Assembly (NCBI GenBank): GCA_043228905.1
Contig: JBHGNT010000016.1
Location: forward strand, 14,136,001-14,200,000
DNA from: Azolla caroliniana
Taxonomy: Eukaryota; Polypodiophyta
Reading direction: 5' to 3'
Length of the DNA stretch: 64,000 nucleotides
Part shown: piece by piece, positions 11,167 through 19,879 of the stretch
Position numbering within the stretch: the stretch's first letter is position 1
How the letters are laid out: every line of letters starts with the position of its first letter
Position numbers and translations under genes: made by a program
Notes under the pieces: model-generated
Databases searched by the model: none
What the model saw: only the letters and a program-made list of their open reading frames with translations
What the model was told of the DNA's origin: nothing

Positions 11167-12392
11167 CATGGCACACCTGTGGGACAGTGCATTGCACGGT
11201 GAACCCACTCGCCATGGCAACTCTTCTCGACCGGAACTCCATCGGTCGTCTTAACGGTCGGAAAATCCCTTGACCAGATCACTGCTCTACAATCAATATC
11301 TTTGATCAGAGCTTTGCTTGACTCGAACCTTCTCGTTCGATCAACACAATGCACGATTGGATCATACACCAATCGGCTAGTTTACTGCGGCATGGGTCGT
11401 GAAATCGTGTTGTGTGTTTATGTATTCTTTCTTTGAGTTGTGTTTTTGTAATTTCATGATTTGTACCCCTTAATTTTTAAAATTTTCGTTTTTACCCTCA
11501 AAATTTTGAAATTTTAATGGATACCACCCTTGAGCTTGTGAAATTGTCCTCCATTGCCCTCTGGTTCTTAAAATTCAGTAGTGTGCCCTCGCACTATCGT
11601 AATTTTTATCTAGCCCTCAAGCTTTTCTTTTACATATTTGTCTTTTTCCTCCTTTCACTTTTTCCTTTTTGTTTTCTTCTCTGTCTCTGTCTTGTTCCCT
11701 TGTCTCTGTCTTGTTCCCTTCTTTCTCTTTTCTGCTGTTGTTGCTTCCTTCTCTTCTTTTCTGTCTAGTTGCTTCTACGGCTTCTCCTTCTTCTTCTTAT
11801 CTATCGTTGTCCTTTTCTTCTTTTTTGATTCTCTTCTTCTTTACTTCATATGTTGAGTGGAGCACTTTTGTTTTTCATCTGTCTCGACCGGCTGTCGGTT
11901 TGCCGGCTGCCAGACCGCCTATCCGGCCGACTGTCGCCGTCGATTCGGTGCTCTGTCTGTCGGCCGTCGCTCTTGACCCGTCCGGCTCTATCCGGCGCCA
12001 TCTACGGTTGTTGGATGCCGGCTGTCTGGCCATGTGTAGGCCTTTTTCATTCGTCGCTTGTATCTCGATGGTCGCCATTTGCCGTTTGCCGGTTTGTCTG
12101 TCCGGCTATTTCCGCCGGCTGGCCATGGTCATCTTTCCACCGGCTGTCGAATGTCTGCCGTGTCCGCCTGTCAGCGATCTATCTGTGGCTGTCTATGTCC
12201 GCTGGTCGGACCATCTGTTCGGCTATCACCTTCGCCATCGCTGTCGCCGTCGTCCGGTCGGCCGTAGCGTCTACCAGCAGACCGTCTATGCATTGTCGGC
12301 TTCGAGAGCTATTCTCCCGATCCTGCAGCATACCTCAATGCATTCGGGGACACCAAGAAGAAGCAAGGTGTCTGTACGTAGCTTCTCTTCTT
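11167..12392. other. Internal non-coding region of element C
   Basis: It starts with a 22-base block shared with G (11167-11188). There follow AT-rich DNA, a strongly pyrimidine-rich stretch at about 11600-11850 (polypurine on the minus strand) holding a direct repeat of TCTGTCTTGTTCCCTT, and a GC-rich island at about 11870-12300 rich in CCGGCTGTC-like words. Long frames exist here on the plus strand, but their composition (Ser/Arg/Cys repeats) gives no domain, and I do not call them genes. Confidence 0.6.
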
Positions 12393-12636
12393 CTAATCAT
12401 CATCACCTCCACTGATGCCATTATCTTGTGTGTTCTCATTAACTACTTCCCCCAAAACTTGTTTTGTATTACTTTCAATGTGCAATCCAAGAATACAGAC
12501 GAAATGATTACATGCCATCTTCACATTAGTTCGGAGTCCTTTTTCTTCACCACCAAGCATTAATATGGTGGGCACACCTCGTGGAAGATCTCTGACTCGA
12601 ATGACATTAGGACCAACTGCAGTGGCACCCACAACT
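12393..12636 (-). pseudogene. Captured SpoU RNA methyltransferase, 3' piece
   Basis: The minus strand reads GATAVGPNVIRVRDLPRGVPTILMLGGEEKGLR and onward to ACNHFVCI. This resembles SpoU/TrmH-family motif 2 (LxLGxExxGL) of plant mitochondrial or plastid rRNA 2'-O-methyltransferases. Motif 3, with its Ser/Asn-rich cofactor loop, is missing; the frame ends in GGDDD and TAG. It joins the piece at 17765-18069 across element F. I infer a host transcript fragment carried by C. It is not a functional gene here. Confidence 0.65.
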
Positions 12637-12824
12637 TGAAGAAAATAATAAGCAAAATAAAGTAAAATAAATTATTATGTAGTTCTTATTTAGTTCATAT
12701 GAAATCGGTTTCCTTCATGAGAAGGAAACCGTATGTCTATTTGTGGTGGCCTTATAAAGCCACCACCACCAACGTTTGTATGTAATGGCATTATACTAAT
12801 AATAAAGCTTCTTTCTGTTTTCTC

Positions 12825-12865
<41 letters not shown>

Positions 12866-12895
12866 TTCTATCTCTCTTTCTCTTTCATTTCTACA
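12637..12895 (+). repeat. 5' LTR of F
   Basis: TGAAGAAAATAATAAGC to TTTCTACA. Contains two adjacent perfect hairpins (12706-12731, and 12743-12766 around the TATA box) and a (CT)n tract at about 12829-12861. Confidence 0.95.
12743..12766 (+). promoter_or_regulatory. LTR TATA box in a hairpin loop (F)
   Basis: Stem GTGGTGGC / GCCACCAC (8 bp, perfect) encloses the loop CTTATAAA, which carries the TATA box. A second perfect 10-bp stem, CGGTTTCCTT / AAGGAAACCG with loop CATGAG, lies just upstream at 12706-12731. Both recur in the 3' LTR near 17575-17600 and 17612-17635. Confidence 0.7.
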
Positions 12896-12907
12896 TGGTA
12901 TCAGAGC
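12896..12907 (+). other. Primer-binding site of F
   Basis: TGGTATCAGAGC, the exact plant copia initiator tRNA-Met site, directly after the 5' LTR. Confidence 0.95.
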
Positions 12908-13071
12908 CTATGCCTATGCCTTTCTAAATTACAAAATACATGCCCTTATCATAAGTTAAGTTTCATGCCCATACAAAAAAAATAACTATATATTCATAGT
13001 GTCCAAGATCGTCAAATAACGAACGACAATTTGTGTTTGCCGTGCGCTGATCCGGACAGCCCTCTGCAATA

Positions 13072-16000
13072 ATGGCACAATCTATGTCGTCGTCGCAACT
13101 CAACATGCGAAAGTTCACGATCGAGAAATTGTCGGACACAAATTACCGAATTTGGAAGGCAAGATTAGAATTACTTTTTAAATATAATAAAGTATGGGAC
13201 ATAATTTCAGGATCTTCGACAAAACCCGAAAAAGGCGAAGAGCTTGAAGAATTTGAAGAAAAAGACTTGTGTGCAAGAATGGAAATTCTAATGCACGTAA
13301 GTGATGGCACCGGAGAAACATTACGAAAAATGGAGACCGCTCAAGAAATGTGGAAGCACTTACAAACTATCTACGAACCAAAGAATGACGCCCAACAAGC
13401 ACATACACTCCAAGCTCTTGTTAATTACAAGATGATTGATGAACAACCGGTTCGTGATTTTCTATTAATGTGGCAAAAGAAATTAGATGATGTGTTAACT
13501 TCTGGATTGGAAATCCATGATAAATTACAAAAGATTCTCCTTCTTGGTGCTCTTTCTCACTCGTGGTCCACTTTCCGAACCACCCAAAACTCTATAAATT
13601 GTCCAACGCTAATCGATCTTCTTGCAAACATTAGACAGGAGGAAACAATGCGTTCACAAAGGTCTTCAAATTCAACTCCAAGTATGGCAATGGTAGCATA
13701 CAAGAACAAAAGGTTCACCCAAAGAGGAGAAAGCTCGAAGCCGTGGATAAAGAAAGATCAAAACACTAAACAAGGAGAAATGCGGTTCAACAATACCTAT
13801 TATAAAATATGCAAACGTACAAATCATGCAACCAAAGATTGTCGCGCAAAGTCAAATTTCAAGAGTTATCAACCATGGAAGCGTGTACAAGCCCATCTTG
13901 TTGAAGAAGAGATGGATGATGAAAAAGCCATGGGAGGTGGACATCGAAATGGTGACACGTATGACGATGTTCTACAAGCGTTCATTGCCGAATCACTTTC
14001 CGCCACGATTCCAAATCCAAGTAATGCAAATGACATGTGGTATCTAGACACTGGTGCTACTAACCACTTAACTAATAGAAAAGATTGGTTAAGTAATTAT
14101 AAGGAAGTTGAACCTCCTATCATTGTAAGATTTGGAAATAATGGGACTAAACAAGCTATTGGCAAGGGTAATATTACTTTTGAAGTCACAGGAGGAAGAC
14201 ATTTCACAATCAATGAAGTTCTCTATGTCCCGGGCATCACCAAACATTTGCTATCGGTTAGCCAAGCAACGGCAAATGGTACAATAATTGAATTTCATCC
14301 TAACCATGCTATTATTAAACATAAAGCCTCAAATGGAGAACTTATTAGAACATGTTGTAAACGAGAAGGAGGCTTATATCCCATAAAATGTATTCCTACA
14401 TCTCTTATTTTAGAAGCACATCATACTACCCCAATACAATCCTCCATATCTTTAACCAATCTTCATTCTCCTTCTTCTCTTTGGCATTTTCGTCTAGGTC
14501 ATATGCATTTCAATGCTCTAAAAACACTACAATGTAATAATCTAGTCCATGGTTTGCCAAAAGAACCTTTCAAGCCTATCTCTTTGTGTGAAAGTTGTAT
14601 CTTTGGGAAAATGCCCCAACAACCCTTCCCAAAGCAAAGATCTAGAGCCACTACCCCTCTTGCATTAGTACATAGTGATCTATGTGGTCCTTTTCCAACC
14701 CCTTCTCTTAGTGGAGCCAAATATTTCATTAGCTTTATCGATGACTTTAGTCGATTTACAATTTTGCATTTTCTCAAGTACAAGAGTCAAGCTTATCAAG
14801 CATTCAAAGAATACAAGGCTCGAGTCGAAGTGCAAACATCATCAAAGATTAAAAGTCTTCAAACCGATGGTGGTGGTGAGTATGTGTCTCATGAGTTTCA
14901 AAGTTTATATCAAAATGAAGGCATACATCATAGAATATCAACACCACACACACCACAACAAAATGGTGTATCCGAAAGGAAGAATAGATCACTTCTCAAT
15001 ATGGCTCGAAGTATGTTACAATTTGCTCACTTATCGCCTCAATTTTGGGAGGAAGCGGTTGGCACCGCTTGCTATATTCAAAATCGAGGATTTCATAGGT
15101 CTTTGGGGCTCCAAACCCCTTATGAATTATGGCATGGTCACAAACCTAACTTAAGTAATCTTCGTATTTTTGGTTGTGATGCTTATGCTTTTGTGCCAAA
15201 TGTTCAAAGAAATAAGCTAGATTCAAGGGCTACAAAATCAATCTTCATCGGATATGGAGAAGCTTCGGGATACAAGGCGTACAAGCTCTTCGATCCACAA
15301 AAACAAAGAATATTCTTTAGTCGTAGTGTGATATTCCAAGAAAATGGACCTTCTACAAAGGTTTCTTCTTCACTATCTTTTAATCTACCTCCCTTATTAC
15401 CTACCCCTAATTACTTACAACCATATTCCTCAACCATCGCTAATACTAATAGCTCTCATATTGAAGGAGCCAACATTGGCTCATCCTCTACTTCCACAAT
15501 TTGTGTTGCTCTTCCATCTATTCACAAGGCCAAGAACAATCCTACTCAACCAACTAATTCTTCTTCTCATCCTCCCTCATTCCAAACTCTAGATGATTCT
15601 CTTCCTCATACTCCTTTAAATACACACTATTTAACCCCCACTAATAATACAAATAATGTTATCTTCTCCACTCCCTCTCCTAATCCTTCATTCCAAGTGT
15701 CATCACCAACTTCTCCACCAAACTCTCCACCTCCAAAGTATAGATCTCTAAGTAGTATTTATGAACAACTTGATCAAATGGAAGCACATTTCGTCGACTT
15801 GGACCATGAAGCTTATATTCAAGAAGAAGATATTCCAACCCTTGGTGATGACACAAATCTATCGGCCAAAGATGCACTTTCCGGACCGGATTCTATCAAA
15901 TGGAGAAAGGCTATGGAAGAAGAAATGAAGGCTTTACTTAAAAATGGTACGTGGACCCTCGTTGAGCCTCCAAAGGATCGACAAATAATTGGTTCTAAAT

Positions 16001-17484
16001 GGGTCTTACGCATAAAGCGAGATAGTAATGGCAATCCAATTCGCTTCAAGGCTCGTGTAGTTGCTCGAGGATTCTCTCAAGTACGAGGTATTGATTTTCA
16101 AGATACATTTAGTCCAACACTAAAAATATGTGGTTTTCGAATGCTCGTTTCTCTTGCCGCACAACATGATCTCGAATTGCATCATTTGGATGTACAAACG
16201 GCTTTTCTTCATGGAGATTTAGATGAAGAACTTTATCTACAACAACCACAATTTTTTGAAGATCCAAGTCATCCAACACATGTTTGTCGACTTCGTAAAT
16301 CTATTTACGGTCTTAAACAATCTCCACGCATATGGTATCACAAACTACACTCTTTTCTCATAAAAGTTGGATATCATCGTCTAAACAATGAGCCAAATAT
16401 CTATGTTAGAAAAGCCAAATCCAATTTTGTTATCATAGGTGTCTATGTTGATGATTTGCCTTTGATCTCTAACTCTAAATCTTATCTAGCTATTGCAAAG
16501 AAGGAACTTGCATATGTTTTTCCTATTACCGATTTAGGCCCTATGACCCATTTTCTAGGCATCAAAATAACTCAAGATAGAACAAATCATACTATCTCAT
16601 TATCACAATCAAATTATGTTAATTCTATCCTCCAAAGATTTGATATGCTCCATAGTAAACCTATTAGTACTCCTCTTACCTCTCCATGTAAACTTTCAAA
16701 TGATGATTCTCCTAAAAATGAACGAGAAATTTCCGAAATGAAGGATGTACCCTATAAGCAAATCCTTGGATGTATAAGATATCTAGTAAGTTGCACACGT
16801 CCCGATATTTGCTTTGCCGCCGGTTTTCTTTCTCGTTTCATGGCTAATCCAGGACCAAAACATTGGATCGCGCTCAAAAGATTACTTCGATACTTGAAGC
16901 ATACTCAACATTATGCGTTGACTTACTCCGCTACACAATCCGAGTCAACCACACTTGTGCAAGGATGGACAAACCCCTCTAGCCAACTAATTGGTTGGTC
17001 GGACTCGGACTGGGGGGGAGATGTGGACGATCGCAAGTCAACGGGTGGATATGTTTACACACTAGCTGGCGGTGCAATTTCGTGGAAGTCAAAGAAACAA
17101 ACTACCGTAGCATTGTCATCCACCGAAGCTGAATATGTTGCCGCGGCTTTAGCGGCTAAAGAAGGCATATGGATTAAAGCTATGCTCGATGAATTTAAAT
17201 TATTTACTATTCCACCAGTGACTTTATTTTGTGATAATCAATCTTGCATCAAGTTAGCCAACAATCCGAAGATGAGCGACAATATCCGTCATGTGGACTT
17301 AAAGCATCACTTTCTTCGTGATCTCATTGAAACGAAGAAGATAGAGTTAAAGTTTGCTCCCACTCATCAAATGTGGGCTGATTTTCTAACGAAGCCTCTT
17401 CAACATTCTAAGCACATTATTTGTTGCAAGCAAGTTGGATTAATTAATGTAATCGAAGATAAAGATGAAAACCTACACTTCTAG
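13072..17484 (+). CDS. Copia gag-pol polyprotein, element F
   Basis: One uninterrupted 1470-residue frame with an ATG start, about the usual length for a plant copia polyprotein. Order: gag (residues 1-290); a CCHC-like knuckle at 244-257; protease DTG at 326-328; GAG-pre-integrase with WHFRLGH near 475; integrase core D536, D599, E635 (D-D35-E); RT from about 950 with YVDD at 1125-1128; and RNase H from about 1315 with SDSDWGG, SSTEAEY and FCDNQS. The knuckle reads YKICKRTNHATKDC: its first Cys is Tyr at residue 244 (codon TAT 13801-13803), one G-to-A step from TGT. RT has YVDDLPL rather than the usual YVDDM/I. Enzymatic residues otherwise look whole. Transcription would come from the 5' LTR. 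Confidence 0.95.
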   Translation: MAQSMSSSQLNMRKFTIEKLSDTNYRIWKARLELLFKYNKVWDIISGSSTKPEKGEELEEFEEKDLCARMEILMHVSDGTGETLRKMETAQEMWKHLQTIYEPKNDAQQAHTLQALVNYKMIDEQPVRDFLLMWQKKLDDVLTSGLEIHDKLQKILLLGALSHSWSTFRTTQNSINCPTLIDLLANIRQEETMRSQRSSNSTPSMAMVAYKNKRFTQRGESSKPWIKKDQNTKQGEMRFNNTYYKICKRTNHATKDCRAKSNFKSYQPWKRVQAHLVEEEMDDEKAMGGGHRNGDTYDDVLQAFIAESLSATIPNPSNANDMWYLDTGATNHLTNRKDWLSNYKEVEPPIIVRFGNNGTKQAIGKGNITFEVTGGRHFTINEVLYVPGITKHLLSVSQATANGTIIEFHPNHAIIKHKASNGELIRTCCKREGGLYPIKCIPTSLILEAHHTTPIQSSISLTNLHSPSSLWHFRLGHMHFNALKTLQCNNLVHGLPKEPFKPISLCESCIFGKMPQQPFPKQRSRATTPLALVHSDLCGPFPTPSLSGAKYFISFIDDFSRFTILHFLKYKSQAYQAFKEYKARVEVQTSSKIKSLQTDGGGEYVSHEFQSLYQNEGIHHRISTPHTPQQNGVSERKNRSLLNMARSMLQFAHLSPQFWEEAVGTACYIQNRGFHRSLGLQTPYELWHGHKPNLSNLRIFGCDAYAFVPNVQRNKLDSRATKSIFIGYGEASGYKAYKLFDPQKQRIFFSRSVIFQENGPSTKVSSSLSFNLPPLLPTPNYLQPYSSTIANTNSSHIEGANIGSSSTSTICVALPSIHKAKNNPTQPTNSSSHPPSFQTLDDSLPHTPLNTHYLTPTNNTNNVIFSTPSPNPSFQVSSPTSPPNSPPPKYRSLSSIYEQLDQMEAHFVDLDHEAYIQEEDIPTLGDDTNLSAKDALSGPDSIKWRKAMEEEMKALLKNGTWTLVEPPKDRQIIGSKWVLRIKRDSNGNPIRFKARVVARGFSQVRGIDFQDTFSPTLKICGFRMLVSLAAQHDLELHHLDVQTAFLHGDLDEELYLQQPQFFEDPSHPTHVCRLRKSIYGLKQSPRIWYHKLHSFLIKVGYHRLNNEPNIYVRKAKSNFVIIGVYVDDLPLISNSKSYLAIAKKELAYVFPITDLGPMTHFLGIKITQDRTNHTISLSQSNYVNSILQRFDMLHSKPISTPLTSPCKLSNDDSPKNEREISEMKDVPYKQILGCIRYLVSCTRPDICFAAGFLSRFMANPGPKHWIALKRLLRYLKHTQHYALTYSATQSESTTLVQGWTNPSSQLIGWSDSDWGGDVDDRKSTGGYVYTLAGGAISWKSKKQTTVALSSTEAEYVAAALAAKEGIWIKAMLDEFKLFTIPPVTLFCDNQSCIKLANNPKMSDNIRHVDLKHHFLRDLIETKKIELKFAPTHQMWADFLTKPLQHSKHIICCKQVGLINVIEDKDENLHF

Positions 17485-17491
17485 AAAATTT

Positions 17492-17505
17492 TGCTTAGGG
17501 GGGAG
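17492..17505 (+). other. Polypurine tract of F
   Basis: GCTTAGGGGGGAG runs directly into the TGAAGAAAAT start of the 3' LTR. Confidence 0.9.
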
Positions 17506-17693
17506 TGAAGAAAATAATAAGCAAAATAAAGTAAAATAAATTATTATGTAGTTCTTATTTAGTTCATATGAAATCGGTTTCCTTCATGAGAAGGAAACCG
17601 TATGTCTATTTGTGGTGGCCTTATAAAGCCACCACCACCAACGTTTGTATGTAATGGCATTATACTAATAATAAAGCTTCTTTCTGTTTTCTC

Positions 17694-17734
<41 letters not shown>

Positions 17735-17764
17735 TTCTATCTCTCTTTCTCTTTCATTTCTACA
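17506..17764 (+). repeat. 3' LTR of F
   Basis: Same length as the 5' LTR and no difference found by eye, including both hairpins and the CT tract. Followed by CAACT. Confidence 0.95.
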
Positions 17765-18069
17765 CAACTCTCCACCCATCATATTCTTGCAAGATCAAAG
17801 CTCCATAAATTCCAAAGCTCCTAAACTAGCCTTACTAACAACTGCAATGGTGTTGAATTCTTAGTGCATACTATATAACCCCTTTTGCTTCCAAGAAGTA
17901 CGTTGAGCGAAGAACAACACAGACATTTTGGGGATCTTGCACCTCATCTAATACCACCCAAACTGGTGGTTTTTCACTCTCTTGATCGCATACACCTTGA
18001 AGGTGGCTTTTCCTCATGTGAAGGAGAAGAAGACACGGGCAGAGATGTTCTCTCCCACTCACCATTGTC
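17765..18069 (-). pseudogene. Captured SpoU RNA methyltransferase, 5' piece
   Basis: The minus strand reads KPPVWVVLDEVQDPQN then RSTYFLEAKGVI, and after a one-base frame shift TIAVVSKASLGALEFMEL, a stop, and SCKNMMGG. This resembles the N-terminal part of the SpoU methylase domain (LDxVxDPQNxGxxxRSAxxFGA, then SKASxGALE). The conserved Gly of motif 1 (QNxGxxxR) is Cys, and at least two stops and one frameshift are present. With 12393-12636 it forms one broken domain once element F is removed. Confidence 0.68.
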
Positions 18070-18516
18070 GTCCATCTGAGAGCTTAAGACCTTCCACCGC
18101 TACCTGGTTCCTTCTCCTTTTGGCTGCAATGAGGAGAGCCCTCAAGTAACACCCATTTCTTAAATCATATCATCATCATGGAGAGGTATAGATAGATATA
18201 TTTACAATCAGAGGAACTCATTTTTTCTCTTTCTCTCCGGAGAAACGAGAAAAGCATCCGCAACATATTCTCAAAACCACACTAACATCGAGACATACAA
18301 TCACGTCACACAAAGAGGCAGAAAGAGAGACTTCATGTCAAGGGAATAATGTTGATTTCTCCATCATAGGCTGGTTCCCACACAAAGAGTCCATGCACAA
18401 CACAATACTCTCTAGACAAACATTAACACACATACAGAGAGGGAGAGATAAAGATCAGCGATGGAGAGGGAGAGTGAGGGAGGGAGAGTGACCTCTTCTC
18501 AAGGGAGGTTGGCCGT
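18070..18516. other. Internal region of C, no gene recognised
   Basis: AG/CT-rich DNA between the captured fragment and the 5' LTR of C. Several short GAGAGGGAG tracts occur at about 18435-18490. It may be leader or untranslated host sequence; nothing further can be supported. Confidence 0.5.
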
Positions 18517-18528
18517 TAGGGCGTGCCA
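18517..18528 (-). other. Possible primer-binding site of C
   Basis: On the minus strand, four bases inside the 5' LTR, TGGCACGCCCTA is a plausible tRNA-complementary site of the TGGCxxGCC type seen in plant gypsy elements. The tRNA is not identified. Confidence 0.4.
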
Positions 18529-18532
18529 AAAG

Positions 18533-18900
18533 TGTTGTTGGGGTGGGGGGTGAAGGCTTCACCCCCCCTCTCGAGGGGGGTTATGATAGAGAGAGAGAAG
18601 GAGAGAGTGAAAATAAGAAATGACACCAAATGAGAGGGAAAAAGTTGTATTCCATTATGCCCCATGGGTGGGGTTTATATAGTAAAAGAGGTAACCGTTA
18701 CAAATAAAGAATGAGACAAGTAGGGAGTTACATTACTTACCCACTTTCTCACCTTTGTACACATGCACACAAATGTGCATGTGTTTATACACATACACAT
18801 ACACATACTCATCCTCACACACTCATTCACATTATACATACACATCAACCACATCATTAAGCATACCCTTATGCCTCCCCGTATATTCTTACGGGTAACA
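18533..18900 (-). repeat. 5' LTR of C
   Basis: Pairs with 10795-11166. It keeps the TATATAAACCCC box on the minus strand (about 18672-18683). The G-rich terminal hairpin is 11 bp with a one-base loop here (18545-18567). Confidence 0.85.
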
Positions 18901-19262
18901 ACCTCGTTCACAAATGAGATGATAGTGCACCTCAATGTGCTTGGTCCAGTCTTGGAAGACGGCGTTCTTTCCAAGTTGGATGTTGCTGAGGTTGTTGCAA
19001 TATATCAATGTGTGTTCGGACACCTCTACTCGGAGATTCTTCAATAGCCTCTTGAGCCATATGGCTTCACATGTTGCAATTGTTGGTCCTTAGTATTCGG
19101 CCTCATTGCTCGATAGTGCCACTATCATCTGCTTCTTGTTGCTCCAGGTGATCGCAACGCTTCCCAATGAGAATGAAAACCCTAATGTTGGCATGTGATC
19201 GCCGGTATTTCCGGCCCAGTCGGCATCCGTGTAGCCGACCAACTCGTGGGCTACTTCAGCCC
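18901..19262 (-). pseudogene. B1 RNase H, 5' piece
   Basis: The minus strand encodes a degenerate copia RNase H: VGYTDADWAGN near 19240, ALSSNEAEY near 19110 and HIEVHYHLICE near 18920. These continue, across element C, into the DIFTKPL end at 10463-10794. The matching region in B5 is about 52500-52860. Confidence 0.75.
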
Positions 19263-19703
19263 TATTGAGATATCAAGCTCAACTAGTTTAATCTAGTTAG
19301 TCAACCTATGTAACTTAGTAGTTACCTAGATCAAATCTAGTTAATGTGTTGACCTTACACCTTTAAATAGGACCTTGTACTTAAGTGGGATATTCTAGAT
19401 CCTCCACTCCTTAGTACATTTAATTTAGGACTTACACATAAGTACCTATGTTCTACCCACACATGTGCCCCTTTGCACATGGGTTGTATATATACCTCAT
19501 TGTGGGTATTTTTGTATGTTGATGACACTTTTCAATATAGTCAATCATCCCCCATTTATCTTCGTGCTCATAAGTGTAACTTTCTCTCTCTCTCTCTTCC
19601 TCTCACACACTCTCACGGGCATATCATACTAAATTTCCGCTGCTTAACGTAACCATATAATTAGTCTCTAATTAACCCTAGTTAATTACCTAATTACTTA
19701 ACA
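19263..19703 (+). repeat. 5' LTR of D
   Basis: Starts TATTGAGATATC where the 3' copy has TGTTGAGATATC, and ends ACTTAACA directly before the primer-binding site. A hairpin CATGTGC/GCACATG (19462-19481) stands just upstream of TATATATACC. A (CT)n tract follows at about 19583-19602. Confidence 0.88.
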
Positions 19704-19715
19704 TGGTATCAGAGC
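19704..19715 (+). other. Primer-binding site of D
   Basis: TGGTATCAGAGC directly after the 5' LTR. Confidence 0.92.
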
Positions 19716-19879
19716 ACGTGGTTTAGGAAATCCACTAAGCCCACCGCCTATTCATGATTGTGTGTTCGAGACGCCGATGACAAATCCCGGCTATTCGCTA
19801 TTCGCTACCGTAGTGCCGCTACGAAGGACGTGTACGCGACCAAGAGAAGAAAAACAAAACGGAAGACAGAACAGTCAAC

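Larger units (their letters stand above)
12637..17764 (+). mobile_element. Copia element F, intact and very young
   Basis: A complete 5128-bp Ty1/copia element: 259-bp LTRs (12637-12895, 17506-17764) with no difference seen by eye, primer-binding site, single gag-pol frame, polypurine tract, and a perfect 5-base target duplication CAACT (12632-12636 and 17765-17769). It sits inside the captured methyltransferase of C. Identical LTRs imply recent insertion. One Cys of the Gag zinc knuckle is changed, so activity is not certain. Confidence 0.95.
10795..18900 (-). mobile_element. LTR element C with captured host gene
   Basis: Two near-identical terminal repeats (10795-11166 and 18533-18900) start and end TGTTG...AACA on the plus strand. 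They flank about 2.2 kb of non-retroviral DNA plus the inserted element F. Flanking 5-mers ACATC/ACCTC look like a target duplication with one change. I place C on the minus strand because a TATATAAACCCC box lies in the right LTR on that strand, TGGCACGC suits a primer-binding site just inside the right LTR, and the 22 bases just inside the left LTR match the 3' end of gypsy element G. No gag or pol is present, so C is non-autonomous. Confidence 0.8.
9691..19262 (-). mobile_element. Copia element B1, minus strand, interrupted
   Basis: Remnant of a B-family copia element. On the minus strand the 3' LTR is 9691-9944, the polypurine tract follows it at 9945-9961, and RNase H lies at 10463-10794 and 18901-19262. 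Element C (10795-18900) is inserted within RNase H, with near-matching 5-base flanks ACATC and ACCTC. Removing C restores continuity with the homologous stretch of B5 at about 52500-52860. A B-type RT scrap at 28950-29050, also minus strand, may be the upstream part, displaced by element D. Confidence 0.75.

Noticed and set aside
11669-12563. Two overlapping plus-strand frames of about 240 codons in element C
   Set aside because: They arise from the pyrimidine-rich and GC-rich composition; translations are Ser/Arg/Cys-rich without any recognisable domain.
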